Assembly: GCA_964617665.1 (NCBI GenBank)
Contig: CAZUAH010000300.1
Location: 1-16,304 of the forward strand
Direction of reading: 5' to 3'
DNA length: 16,304 nucleotides
Origin: JADHUC01 sp964617665
GTDB taxonomy: Bacteria > Planctomycetota > Planctomycetia > Pirellulales > Pirellulaceae
The position numbers and the translations under genes are program-made. Under the pieces are notes generated by a model. That model searched no databases and was not told where the DNA came from. It was given only the letters and a program-made list of their open reading frames with translations. Shown piece after piece: positions 6,902 to 14,364 of this stretch; within the stretch, counting starts at the first letter, position 1; each line of letters opens with the position of its first letter.

Positions 6902-8521
6902 ATGAAAAAAGAAATGCTCATCAATGTTTCGCAGCCGGAAGAATGCCGGATTGCGATCATTGAAGACGGCGTGCTGGAGGAGCTCTACATCGAGCGAGCC
7001 AGTCAAGACAACTACGTTGGCAATATCTACAAGGGAAAAATCGTCAACCTGGAACCCAGTATCCAGGCGGCTTTTGTTGATTTCGGTGTCGGCAAGAACG
7101 GTTTTCTGCACATCAGCGATGTGGAACCGCAGTACTTTCGCCAGGGCGGTTTTGAACCAAGCGATTCGCAACCGGCTCCCCAGAACCATCGAAACGCCGA
7201 CATCGATACCGGCGATGACGAACCGCAACGGCGGCCGCCGCGAGGACGTGGTCGAGGCCATCGCTCCAGCAGCCGCCCGCGATTCAAACCTCCCATCCAA
7301 GAGATTTTTCGCCGCGGCGACGAAGTCCTGGTGCAAGTGATCAAAGAGGGAATCGGGACGAAAGGTCCAACCCTGTCCACCTACATCAGCATCCCTGGAC
7401 GATATCTGGTGTTGATGCCTGCGCTGGGGCGAGTTGGGGTGTCGCGAAAGATTGAGGACGAAGAAGAACGCCGCAAGCTGCGCGACACACTGCTGGAACT
7501 GAACCCGCCGAAGGGATTAGGATTCATTGTGCGCACCGCGGGTCAAGGACGCACCAAGAAGGAACTGTCGCGCGACTTGGCATATCTCCTGCGGTTGTGG
7601 AAGGTGATCGTCCGCCGCGTGAAGAAGAACCAGGCGCCCATCGACATCTACGAAGAAAGCGACATGATCATCCGGACGATCCGCGATATCTTCAGTTCGG
7701 ATGTCGATGCGATCTTCATTGACCAAGAAGACGCATTCAATCGAGCAAAGGATTTTCTGCAATTGGTCATGCCTCGGCACGTACACCGCCTGCACTCGTA
7801 CGAAGGCAAGGAGCCACTCTTTCACAAATACAACCTGGACAGTGAAATCAGCCAAATCTACAAGCGTGAAGTGCGGCTGAAGGCCGGTGGTTCGATCGTG
7901 GTCGACCAGACCGAGGCGTTGGTGGCGATCGACGTTAACAGCGGCAGTTTCCGCATCGACGATACGGCCGAAGAAGCGGCGTATCAATTGAATCTGGTGG
8001 CCGCAAAGGAAATCGCGCGTCAATTGCGGTTGCGAGACCTCGGTGGCGTGATCGTGAACGATTTCATCGACATGCGTCGCGAAAAACACCGTCGCGGTGT
8101 GGAGCGAGCTCTGCGCGATGCCATGAGACGTGACCGCGCTCGCACCAAGATTCTCCGCACTAGCCCGTTCGGCTTGATCGAGATGACGCGGCAACGCGTC
8201 CGGCCTAGCCTGAAACGCAGCGTCTACGCCGACTGCCCGTGCTGCAACGGACGTGGAGTGGTCAAGAAAGCGGAAAGCATGGCCATCGAGGTGGTGCGCA
8301 TGCTGATGCTGGCTTGCCAGCAGCCCACGGCTACACGCGTCACCGTCCGCGTCAACGATGAAGTAGCCGCCTATCTGAACAACAAGAAACGCAAAGAGAT
8401 CACATACCTGGAAGAAGAAGGCGAAATGGCAATCCAGATCCTGGGAAGCGAAGGCGTATTCCCCGAGCATCTGGTGCTCGACTGCCGCGACGCCGAAGGC
8501 CGCGAAATCGAATTACCATAG
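6902..8521 (+). CDS. rng: Ribonuclease E/G family endoribonuclease
   Basis: A 539-residue protein covering the catalytic half of RNase E/G, with no long C-terminal degradosome scaffold. It would cleave single-stranded, 5'-monophosphate-sensed RNA in mRNA decay and rRNA processing. The S1 domain begins ERASQDNYVGNIYKGKIVNLEPSIQAAFVDFGVGKNGFLHISDV (31-74). It is interrupted at about 80-131 by a polar insertion containing RRPPRGRGRGHRSSSRPR, then resumes at IFRRGDEVLVQVIKEGIGTKGP. The DNase-I-like catalytic aspartates are Asp344 (ALVAIDVNSGSF) and Asp387 (GVIVNDFIDMRR), and the zinc-link cysteines are Cys445 and Cys448 (CPCCNGRG). The 43- and 58-residue spacings match E. coli RNase E (D303, D346, C404). 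The last gene of the cluster, it ends 2 bases before the convergent kinase gene. The symbol rng is used for the short form. 'rne' would also be defensible. Confidence 0.93.
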   Translation: MKKEMLINVSQPEECRIAIIEDGVLEELYIERASQDNYVGNIYKGKIVNLEPSIQAAFVDFGVGKNGFLHISDVEPQYFRQGGFEPSDSQPAPQNHRNADIDTGDDEPQRRPPRGRGRGHRSSSRPRFKPPIQEIFRRGDEVLVQVIKEGIGTKGPTLSTYISIPGRYLVLMPALGRVGVSRKIEDEEERRKLRDTLLELNPPKGLGFIVRTAGQGRTKKELSRDLAYLLRLWKVIVRRVKKNQAPIDIYEESDMIIRTIRDIFSSDVDAIFIDQEDAFNRAKDFLQLVMPRHVHRLHSYEGKEPLFHKYNLDSEISQIYKREVRLKAGGSIVVDQTEALVAIDVNSGSFRIDDTAEEAAYQLNLVAAKEIARQLRLRDLGGVIVNDFIDMRREKHRRGVERALRDAMRRDRARTKILRTSPFGLIEMTRQRVRPSLKRSVYADCPCCNGRGVVKKAESMAIEVVRMLMLACQQPTATRVTVRVNDEVAAYLNNKKRKEITYLEEEGEMAIQILGSEGVFPEHLVLDCRDAEGREIELP

Positions 8522-8523
8522 CG

Positions 8524-9426
8524 TTAGAAGCTCAGCATCTTCGTGTACTTGTCCAGCCTCAATTCCAGGTCGCTTCGGTCGATCTGCTGTAGTCGGTCCA
8601 GGCTGAAGTCCTCGACCGTGAAACTGGCCGTCAAGATGCCGTAGGCCATCGCTTTCTTCAGTGATTTCGGCTCGAAGTCGCCAAGTTCCGATAGATACCC
8701 CATCATGCCGCCCGCGAAGCTATCGCCGGCGCCGGTGGGGTCGACCACGCGCTCGGTCGGGTAGGCGGGCAACACGTACGTCTCGAACTCAGAGAAGAAC
8801 ATCGCACCGTGTTCGCCCTTCTTGATCACGACGAACCGGGGACCCATCTCGCGAACTTGATGCCCCGCCGACACCAAATTCTCCTCACCGGTCAGCAACT
8901 TGGCCTCGCTGTCGTTCAGCACCAGTCCGTCGATGCGCCCCAGCAGAGTCATCAGATCATCACGGTTTTCATTGATCCAGAGATCCATCGTGTCAGCCAC
9001 CACTAGACGTGGGCCCGTTAGCTGGTCAAGCACTTTGAGTTGAGTTGCAGGCAAACCGTTGGCCAAAAAAGCGAATGGGCATCGTTTGAACGCGTCGGGC
9101 AAGACCGGCTCGCATTCGCCGAGTACGTTTAACTGAACGTCCAGCGTCTCGCGGTCGTTCATGTTCGCCAAGTACTTGCCCCGCCAGCGAAACGTCTTGC
9201 CGCCTTCAACCACTTGCAGGCCGCTCGCGTCGATTCTTCGCGACTGCAGCAAACGGGTATGCTCCTCAGGCCAGTCTTCGCCCACGGCCCCGACCAATCT
9301 GACCGACGTGAAATAGCTGGCCGCATAGGAGAAATACACCGCGGAGCCGCCCAGGATATCGTCTCGATGATCCGTAGGCGTATGCACGCTGTCCAAAGCG
9401 ACCGAACCTACAACTAATAGTGGCAT
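8524..9426 (-). CDS. PfkB-family carbohydrate/nucleoside kinase
   Basis: A 300-residue cytoplasmic kinase of the ribokinase/PfkB fold, which phosphorylates a sugar or nucleoside hydroxyl with ATP. The ATG at 9426 is chosen over a GTG at 9453 because a purine-rich GAGGAAGAGG site ends 5 bases before it and the fold begins at once (MPLLVVGSVALDSV). Family marks are the substrate-side glycine motif GGSAVYFSYAA (26-36), NDSEAKLLTGEE (171-182), and the ATP/catalytic motif DPTGAGDSFAGG with catalytic Asp235. The short lid and the VVGSVALDSVHTP opening recall planctomycete sugar or adenosine kinase-like homologues, but the substrate cannot be told from sequence alone. It converges on the RNase gene with a 2-base gap and diverges from the oxidoreductase gene. 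Confidence 0.9.
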   Translation of the reverse strand: MPLLVVGSVALDSVHTPTDHRDDILGGSAVYFSYAASYFTSVRLVGAVGEDWPEEHTRLLQSRRIDASGLQVVEGGKTFRWRGKYLANMNDRETLDVQLNVLGECEPVLPDAFKRCPFAFLANGLPATQLKVLDQLTGPRLVVADTMDLWINENRDDLMTLLGRIDGLVLNDSEAKLLTGEENLVSAGHQVREMGPRFVVIKKGEHGAMFFSEFETYVLPAYPTERVVDPTGAGDSFAGGMMGYLSELGDFEPKSLKKAMAYGILTASFTVEDFSLDRLQQIDRSDLELRLDKYTKMLSF

Positions 9427-9466
9427 GTCAACCTCTTCCTCGATACTCGTCACAGCATTTTACCAG

Positions 9467-9482
9467 CCCATCCGTCGATGGG
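9467..9482 (-). promoter_or_regulatory. Small perfect hairpin in the leader of the PfkB kinase gene
   Basis: CCCATC (9467-9472) and GATGGG (9477-9482) form a 6-bp stem closed by a 4-base loop, 40 bases upstream of the kinase start. It could be an operator or leader structure. Its short length makes chance possible. Confidence 0.25.
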
Positions 9483-9743
9483 AGCATTATCAGCGTTTCC
9501 CGTCGTCGCACAACCGCACTACGAAGCGGCAAACTGACCACTGCGATTGAGCGTGGATTCGAGTCGTGTTGATACTTCACAGGCTCTGCCAGCGCGCCAT
9601 TCACGTCGGCGACGAACCGAATGCGACAGGATTTCTTCTCCCGCCGACTACAATTGCTGATTCCAAGAGCCTATTCTATCCAACATCTCGCTCCGTTTCG
9701 GCGGGCAAGCGAGTGCTTCCTGAAACGACGGGGTCTCACTTCT

Positions 9744-9750
9744 GGAGGAA
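9744..9750 (+). promoter_or_regulatory. Ribosome-binding site fixing the start of the oxidoreductase
   Basis: GGAGGAA at 9744-9750, 5 bases before the ATG at 9756, is a near-perfect Shine-Dalgarno site. It decides for this start over the longer upstream frame. Confidence 0.8.
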
Positions 9751-9755
9751 ATGCA

Positions 9756-11123
9756 ATGAGTAGTCCATCGAGTCGATCCGACAGTATCCAAACTTCTCTG
9801 ACGAGGCGTCAATTCACCAAGTCCTGTGCGGGCGCTGCCGTTGGTGCCCTTGCCGCGCCGGCGTTCTTGCGTGGCCAGAATCTAAACGACAAACTGAACG
9901 TCGCCGTAATTGCCACGGGCGGACGCGGCGGGGGAAACCTGGGGAGCGTCTCGTCGGAGAACATTGTCGCGTTATGCGACGTAAACGAGAACAACCTGAA
10001 CCGAGCGGCCCAAAAGCACCCCAAAGCACGGAAGGTTGTCGACTTTCGTCAACTCTTCGACCGCCCTCAGGAATTCGAAGCTGTGGTCGTGAGCACCTGC
10101 GAACATACCCACGCGCTGGCCACCATGATGGCGTTGAAGCACAAGAAGCACGTGTATTGCGAAAAGCCTCTGACGCACGACGTGTGGGAATCGCGACAAA
10201 TTCGCCTGGCTGCCGCGGAAGCGGGTGTCGCCACGCAGATGGGCATCCAGATTCATGCCCGCGAAAACTATCGCCAAGTCGTCGAACTGATCCAGACCGG
10301 CGCAATCGGTCCCGTTCGGGAAGCCCACGTTTGGGTCTCGCGAGCGTGGGGCTGGCAAAGCGAAGAAGCGGCGAAGCGGAATCGTGACATCGTTTTTGTG
10401 ACTGACCGTCCCAAGGAATCCGAGCCGGTGCCCGCCGGTGTGAACTGGGATCTCTGGCTCGGCCCGGCGCCGTTCCGCCCATTCCACAGCGTCTACTTCC
10501 CCGGACCGAAATGGTATCGCTGGTGGGATTTCGGTAACGGCACGATGAGCGATCTGGGCAGTCACTTCAACGACCTTCCGTTCTGGGCACTCAAGCTGGA
10601 CTACCCGTTAACTATCGAAGGAAGCGGTCCGCCACCGCATCCCGAGATCGCGCCCGCTTCGATGCAAGCAACCTACGAGTTCGGCCCACGCGGAGACCTG
10701 CCGCCAGTCGAGCTGACGTGGTATCAGGGAGAAAACAAACCCGAGATCTGGAAAGAGAAGGGAATTCCGCAGTGGGGCAACGGCCACCTGTTCATTGGCG
10801 ACAAAGGCATGTTGCTGTCGGACTACGGGAAACACATCCTGTTGCCGGAGAAGGACTTTGCCGATTTCAAGAGGCCCGATCCGTTCCTTCCGCGAGTCAA
10901 GTCGCACCATGCGGACTGGATCGAAGGCTGCAAGACCGGTTCCGCCACCGGGGCCAACTTCGAGTACTCCGGTTGGCTCACCGAGACGAACCACCTGGGC
11001 AACGTGGCCTATCGCGTCGGCAAGAAGCTCGAATGGGATCCCGTGAAAATGTGCGCCACGAATGCACCGGAAGCGGATCCGTTTATCTGCTGCGAACGCC
11101 GCAAAGGCTGGGAGCTACTCTGA
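9756..11123 (+). CDS. Tat-exported Gfo/Idh/MocA family oxidoreductase
   Basis: A 455-residue NAD(P)-dependent oxidoreductase of the glucose-fructose oxidoreductase/inositol dehydrogenase family, acting on a sugar or polyol. The N-terminus has a twin-arginine signal, LTRRQFTKSCAGAAVGALAAPAFLRG (15-40, Arg17-Arg18), so it should be exported folded with its cofactor. The Rossmann fold follows: LNVAVIATGGRGGGN (47-61) with the glycine-rich loop, ALCDVNENN, then the family motif YCEKPLTHD (134-142), which holds the conserved Lys. The usual STPDHTHA stretch reads VVSTCEHTHA here. The C-terminal half (WDLWLGPAPFRPFH ... WYRWWDFGNGTMSDLGSHFNDLPFWAL) is typical of planctomycete members. The strong ribosome-binding site at 9744-9750 fixes the start. 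Its 3' end overlaps the convergent DUF6807 gene by 9 bases. The substrate is unknown. Confidence 0.94.
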   Translation: MSSPSSRSDSIQTSLTRRQFTKSCAGAAVGALAAPAFLRGQNLNDKLNVAVIATGGRGGGNLGSVSSENIVALCDVNENNLNRAAQKHPKARKVVDFRQLFDRPQEFEAVVVSTCEHTHALATMMALKHKKHVYCEKPLTHDVWESRQIRLAAAEAGVATQMGIQIHARENYRQVVELIQTGAIGPVREAHVWVSRAWGWQSEEAAKRNRDIVFVTDRPKESEPVPAGVNWDLWLGPAPFRPFHSVYFPGPKWYRWWDFGNGTMSDLGSHFNDLPFWALKLDYPLTIEGSGPPPHPEIAPASMQATYEFGPRGDLPPVELTWYQGENKPEIWKEKGIPQWGNGHLFIGDKGMLLSDYGKHILLPEKDFADFKRPDPFLPRVKSHHADWIEGCKTGSATGANFEYSGWLTETNHLGNVAYRVGKKLEWDPVKMCATNAPEADPFICCERRKGWELL

Positions 11124-12077
11124 CCCTACGAAACGCTGATATTCCTCTTTGAGACGCTCGGCATCCCATCGGTCCGCGTGCACGATGAGACGATATCGCA
11201 GCGTGAAGGTCTGCTTGGCCTTCAGCGTATGCGGTTCATAGCAAATGACCGCTGGGCTGAAGTAGCTCATCGGCGTCCCCCGAATCGCGTACCATGGCGT
11301 TGGGTGGTTCAAATTATCGGGGTGGTCGCAGACCGCCACGCCGACCGGTCGACCGTCGATCAACCCATGGTAATCCATGGCGGTTGATTTGCCGCGATAT
11401 GTGGACTGGTCGCTGAACTCGATGGGTCCGTCCGTGGTGGTGACATTGCGTTCCACGAGATCCTTGGCCAAGCGGATCGACAGTCCGGCATAACCGCCCC
11501 AGGGCTTGCCGCCCGGTTCGCCCACCAAAGGCGTGCGGTCAAGAACTACGTCCTTTCCGACCGCGGTGAAAGTGCACGTCCAATCCATGTAGTACTGGCC
11601 TTGATCATCCGGTGCCGATATCTCGACGATGCGTTTCTCGGTCATGACGGCTTGGCCCTCGGGCGGGCGATAGGTCAGGTCCATCTCGATTCGAGCCGTA
11701 TGGTCCTGCCGGGTGGTCGCCTTCACATTGTCCCATTCCGTACGGCCCTGAGGCTTGCCGGTCTTGCGATCTGGCTCCCAGTAGTTCAGCCCCGCGATGT
11801 ACTTCCAGGAAAACCAAAGACCGTGGTGCCAAACGTGGTCCGGCGGGCGGTCCCATGTCACAACGCGACCATCAGGCAAGGCCACGGGGTGGAAGTGCGG
11901 CTTCGGCTGCTCGGGGCCGTAGTTGAACTGCCAAACGACCGTCTTCGCATTCTTCAACGCCAACGATTTTCCCGGGCGTTCTTCCCACTTCCAGTCATCC
12001 GCTTCCGCCATCATCGCGAGACACAAGGTCAAGGCGGCGGTCCAATACGCGGTCTGCTGCCATCGTTTGACACTCAT
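11115..12077 (-). CDS. Secreted DUF6807 ('PmoA-like') protein
   Basis: A 320-residue protein with a Sec-type signal peptide (MSVKRWQQTAYWTAALTLCLAMMAEA, about 1-26, cleavage before DD). The mature part matches the DUF6807 family, long labelled 'methane oxygenase PmoA' in databases although it has no link to methane monooxygenase. Recognisable stretches are PHFHPVALPDGRVVTWDRPPDHVWHHGLWFSW (60-91), with His61, His63, His81, His84 and His85, then NYWEP, and near the end NPTPWYAIRGTPMSYFSPAVICYEPHTLKA. The fold is probably a beta-sandwich, and the role is suspected to be in carbohydrate processing. A Shine-Dalgarno GGAGG reads on the minus strand at 12089-12093. It is tail-to-tail with the Gfo/Idh/MocA gene. 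DUF6807 and such oxidoreductases often sit together in planctomycete polysaccharide-use regions, which fits a shared pathway. Confidence 0.88.
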   Translation of the reverse strand: MSVKRWQQTAYWTAALTLCLAMMAEADDWKWEERPGKSLALKNAKTVVWQFNYGPEQPKPHFHPVALPDGRVVTWDRPPDHVWHHGLWFSWKYIAGLNYWEPDRKTGKPQGRTEWDNVKATTRQDHTARIEMDLTYRPPEGQAVMTEKRIVEISAPDDQGQYYMDWTCTFTAVGKDVVLDRTPLVGEPGGKPWGGYAGLSIRLAKDLVERNVTTTDGPIEFSDQSTYRGKSTAMDYHGLIDGRPVGVAVCDHPDNLNHPTPWYAIRGTPMSYFSPAVICYEPHTLKAKQTFTLRYRLIVHADRWDAERLKEEYQRFVGSE

Positions 12078-12262
12078 TGTCCGTCGTTCCTCCGAAAAAG
12101 AGCCCCGGTTGCGAGATGCATTTGTGTGAATTATCCGTCTTCAGGAGCCATATTCTAGTCGCCACGCGTCTGTAATAGGTGACAATTCACCGGCGCATGC
12201 TCAAATCGGGCGGAATCCGCCAAGATTGACGTTCGTCCATCGAAACATGGTGTAGCCATCCG

Positions 12263-12268
12263 TATAAT
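12263..12268 (+). promoter_or_regulatory. Possible -10 element for the Met-rich secreted protein gene
   Basis: A perfect TATAAT lies 156 bases before the ATG at 12425. No good -35 stands at 16-18 bases upstream (the nearest, TTGACG at 12226, is far too distant), so this is tentative. Confidence 0.3.
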
Positions 12269-12295
12269 GGCGTAGGGCGGCAGGGCCGCCAGCCA
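12268..12295 (+). promoter_or_regulatory. Two-part hairpin in the putative 5' leader
   Basis: GGCGGC (12276-12281) and GCCGCC (12285-12290) make a 6-bp stem with loop AGG. An outer TGGC (12268-12271) pairs with GCCA (12292-12295). It sits directly after the TATAAT hexamer, so it would form at the very 5' end of a transcript started there. Confidence 0.35.
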
Positions 12296-12424
12296 ATTGC
12301 GAGCTACCGCTCGGAAGGCATTGGTCCGCTCCCGTTGGTCGCTGCTTCTTGCCAAGAATGCAGCAAATTCACTCACTACTGATGTAGGTCTATGGTTTCC
12401 AGTCACGAAGTGGAGGGATGGAAG

Positions 12425-14152
12425 ATGGTTAGACAACGGCTTATATGTGCAGTGCTGGCGTTGTGCGTCTGTGTTTCGGGCAGCATTGCAGCCAGCGCCG
12501 CCGACGTATCGAGGGTGATCCCCGATAACGCCTTGGGCTTTGTAGTGGTCAACCAAATCGGCGAGACGCAAGGCAAGATCGCCAAATTGGCCGACAGCCT
12601 ACAACTGCCCGACCAGATCAAAGCGGCAATCACAAGAGTGCCAATCGGGACGCTGAAAGGTGTGGACAAGGACGGGAGCCTCGCGGTCGCGGCGATCGTC
12701 GACGCGGAAACGCCTGGAGCCCCAGTTGCTGTTTCGTTTGTACCGGTCACGGACTACCAAGCGGCGATCGAACAGATCAAGCCCGAGGACGCCAGCGCCA
12801 AGATCACGAAGGTAACGCTTGGGAACAAGGCTTGCGTCGTCGGCAAGAAAGGTGCTTACGCAGTGCTGACCGCCGAAGCGGACGAGGAGATATTGAAGCA
12901 GGTGCTGGATTCGACCGACAGCGTCGCCGCCAACACCAAACGTTTGAGAAAGTGGTGCGCGGGCAAAGATGCGTATGCGGTCGCAACTCCAGGCGGCATC
13001 AAGATGGCCCAGCAGGGGCTGCTGACCGGTTTGGCCATGGGCAAGGCGACAATCGCTCAGCAAGGTGGCGACCAAGCGGAGATGACGCTTCGTGCACTTC
13101 AGATGTATGAGGACTTGTTCAAAGCCATCGACAAGGAGATTTCGCATTGCGCCGTCGGCGTCCAGATCAACGAAGACGGCGACGTACACATCCTTGGTCG
13201 TTCGCTGTTAGTGCCGGACGGGACGCTGGCGAAGCTGTCCAAAACAGCTGGCGACGCACCGGCGGACGCGATGGCAGGTTTGCCGCAAGGACCGTTCGTT
13301 TTTGCTGGCGGTGGACCGTACCCGGCAAGCTGGGTAAAAGAGCTGACCGGCATGTACACGAATATGATGAAGATGTACATGGGAATGGGCGACATCCCGG
13401 CGGATCAGGCCGATCGCTTTGCCAAGCTGATCGCCGAGTCCATCAAGGGCCTCCGCTCGATGGGCATGATGATGGGCACCGTCGAGGCCGGCGAATCGAT
13501 GTACAGCAACATGATCGCGACGATGCAAACCGATGATGCCCAGAAGTACATGGCTACCTACGGGCGAGTCGTTCGCGAAATGGGCGAGGTGTTCAAGGAC
13601 GCCGACAATCCGCTAATGAAGATGGAAGCCGAAGAAATCGAGATCGACGGCATCAAGGCTCTGAAGATAACCATGGACATGAGCTTCATGTTCGGCCAGC
13701 AGGAGATGCCGCCGGAAGCCGAGAAGATGATCGAAGCGATGATCGGCGAGGGGGGCAAACTGGATATGTACGCGGCCGCGGCGGACGACAATACGGTTAT
13801 CCTGACCTACGTCTCGAAGGACCGTCTCGTACAAACATTGAAGGCGTTCAAGGCAGGCGATGCCCAACTGTGCGAGGATGCCAATGTGGCCAAGGCCGCT
13901 GGAATGCTCCTGCCCGGAGCACAGTGGACTGGCTTCTGGAGCCCAGAAGGCACCCTGAAGTTTGCGGCCGCTATTGTAGCGACGGTTGCCCCGGATGCGC
14001 CCGTCGAGATCCCGGAGTTTCCGTCGCCAGTCCCGGTCGGATTTGCTGTGAAGATGTCTCCCGGTGTTGTGGACACAGACATGGTCATACCGGCTGACAT
14101 TCTGGAAGCAATCCCCGATTTCGTCAAAGCGATTAAGGCGATGGACAACTAG
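12425..14152 (+). CDS. Secreted protein of unknown function with Met-rich central region
   Basis: A 575-residue protein. The ATG at 12425 is preferred over 12392 because GGAGG at 12412-12416 stands 8 bases before it and a clean Sec signal begins there (MVRQRLICAVLALCVCVSG, cleavage near ASAA-D at 25-27). The mature part opens VSRVIPDNALGFVVVNQIG, a pattern I associate with planctomycete-specific secreted proteins that carry no assigned function. The middle, residues about 310-448, is unusually methionine-rich (about 24 Met in 139 residues; clusters MYTNMMKMYMGMG, SMGMMMG and MDMSFMFGQQEM). The C-terminus ends LEAIPDFVKAIKAMDN, with no anchor or sorting motif seen. It is followed 62 bases later by a strong terminator, so it is probably monocistronic. 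Function is unknown. Confidence 0.85.
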   Translation: MVRQRLICAVLALCVCVSGSIAASAADVSRVIPDNALGFVVVNQIGETQGKIAKLADSLQLPDQIKAAITRVPIGTLKGVDKDGSLAVAAIVDAETPGAPVAVSFVPVTDYQAAIEQIKPEDASAKITKVTLGNKACVVGKKGAYAVLTAEADEEILKQVLDSTDSVAANTKRLRKWCAGKDAYAVATPGGIKMAQQGLLTGLAMGKATIAQQGGDQAEMTLRALQMYEDLFKAIDKEISHCAVGVQINEDGDVHILGRSLLVPDGTLAKLSKTAGDAPADAMAGLPQGPFVFAGGGPYPASWVKELTGMYTNMMKMYMGMGDIPADQADRFAKLIAESIKGLRSMGMMMGTVEAGESMYSNMIATMQTDDAQKYMATYGRVVREMGEVFKDADNPLMKMEAEEIEIDGIKALKITMDMSFMFGQQEMPPEAEKMIEAMIGEGGKLDMYAAAADDNTVILTYVSKDRLVQTLKAFKAGDAQLCEDANVAKAAGMLLPGAQWTGFWSPEGTLKFAAAIVATVAPDAPVEIPEFPSPVPVGFAVKMSPGVVDTDMVIPADILEAIPDFVKAIKAMDN

Positions 14153-14214
14153 GCGGGCGAACGGTCAGCGAAGAGTCACTTTGTTGACCTTCCGTTGAGT
14201 TCTGGTCAGTTTCT

Positions 14215-14251
14215 GGTTCCCAAGCTCCGGCTTGGGAACCTCTTTTTGTTT
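14215..14251 (+). terminator. Strong intrinsic terminator, probably a dispersed palindromic repeat
   Basis: GGTTCCCAAGC (14215-14225) and GCTTGGGAACC (14230-14240) form a perfect 11-bp stem with loop TCCG, followed by TCTTTTTGTTT (14241-14251). This has all the elements of a Rho-independent terminator, 62 bases after the upstream stop codon. The core CCCAAGCTCCGGCTTGGG resembles a short palindrome that I recall being dispersed in planctomycete and cyanobacterial genomes, where it creates spurious peptides containing LVPKLRLGN. Confidence 0.85.
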
Positions 14252-14286
14252 GGTTCTTCACGGATTAGTGGGGGCTGCAAGCGACA

Positions 14287-14364
14287 GGGTGGCCGGGGCT
14301 GGACTGAGCGCAGCGAAGCAAGCTCCGGGGTCTCGCTCGTACCTCGCTCCACCCCCGGCCGCCC
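14287..14364. repeat. Imperfect long inverted repeat, GC-rich, possible dispersed element
   Basis: GGGTGGCCGGGG (14287-14298) pairs with CCCCGGCCGCCC (14353-14364) in a 12-bp stem with one G-T wobble. The 54 bases between include CTGAGCGCAGCGAAGC and GGTCTCGCTCGTACCTCGCTCC. It lies in the spacer right after the repeat-like terminator and upstream of the S41 peptidase gene. Composition and form suggest a second mobile or dispersed repeat unit, but only one copy is in the window. Confidence 0.45.

Larger units (their letters stand above)
9427..9755. other. Divergent intergenic region between the kinase and oxidoreductase genes
   Basis: The region should hold promoters for both flanking genes, but I see no convincing -35/-10 pair. 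It holds a perfect hairpin CCCATC/GATGGG with a 4-base loop at 9467-9482 in the leader of the minus-strand kinase. An in-frame extension of the oxidoreductase up to 9621 is open but lacks protein-like character and would bury the Tat signal. Confidence 0.5.
12078..12424. other. Divergent intergenic region with several palindromes
   Basis: I see no gene in this spacer. It contains three small perfect palindromes in a row, at 12178-12191 (GGTGA caat TCACC), 12209-12221 (GGCGGA a TCCGCC) and 12276-12290 (GGCGGC agg GCCGCC), and a TATAAT hexamer at 12263-12268. It must carry the start signals for the divergent DUF6807 and Met-rich secreted protein genes. Confidence 0.55.

Noticed and set aside
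7517..8470. Minus-strand open frame of 317 codons antisense to the RNase gene
   Set aside because: It is antisense to the catalytic part of RNase E/G. The frame is open because of codon bias.
9621..9755. N-terminal extension of the oxidoreductase from an ATG at 9621
   Set aside because: It would place 45 residues before the twin-arginine signal. A near-perfect ribosome-binding site stands before the ATG at 9756 instead.
12226..12268. TTGACG ... TATAAT as a promoter pair
   Set aside because: The gap of 31 bases is far outside the usable 15-19 range, so only the TATAAT is listed, with low confidence.
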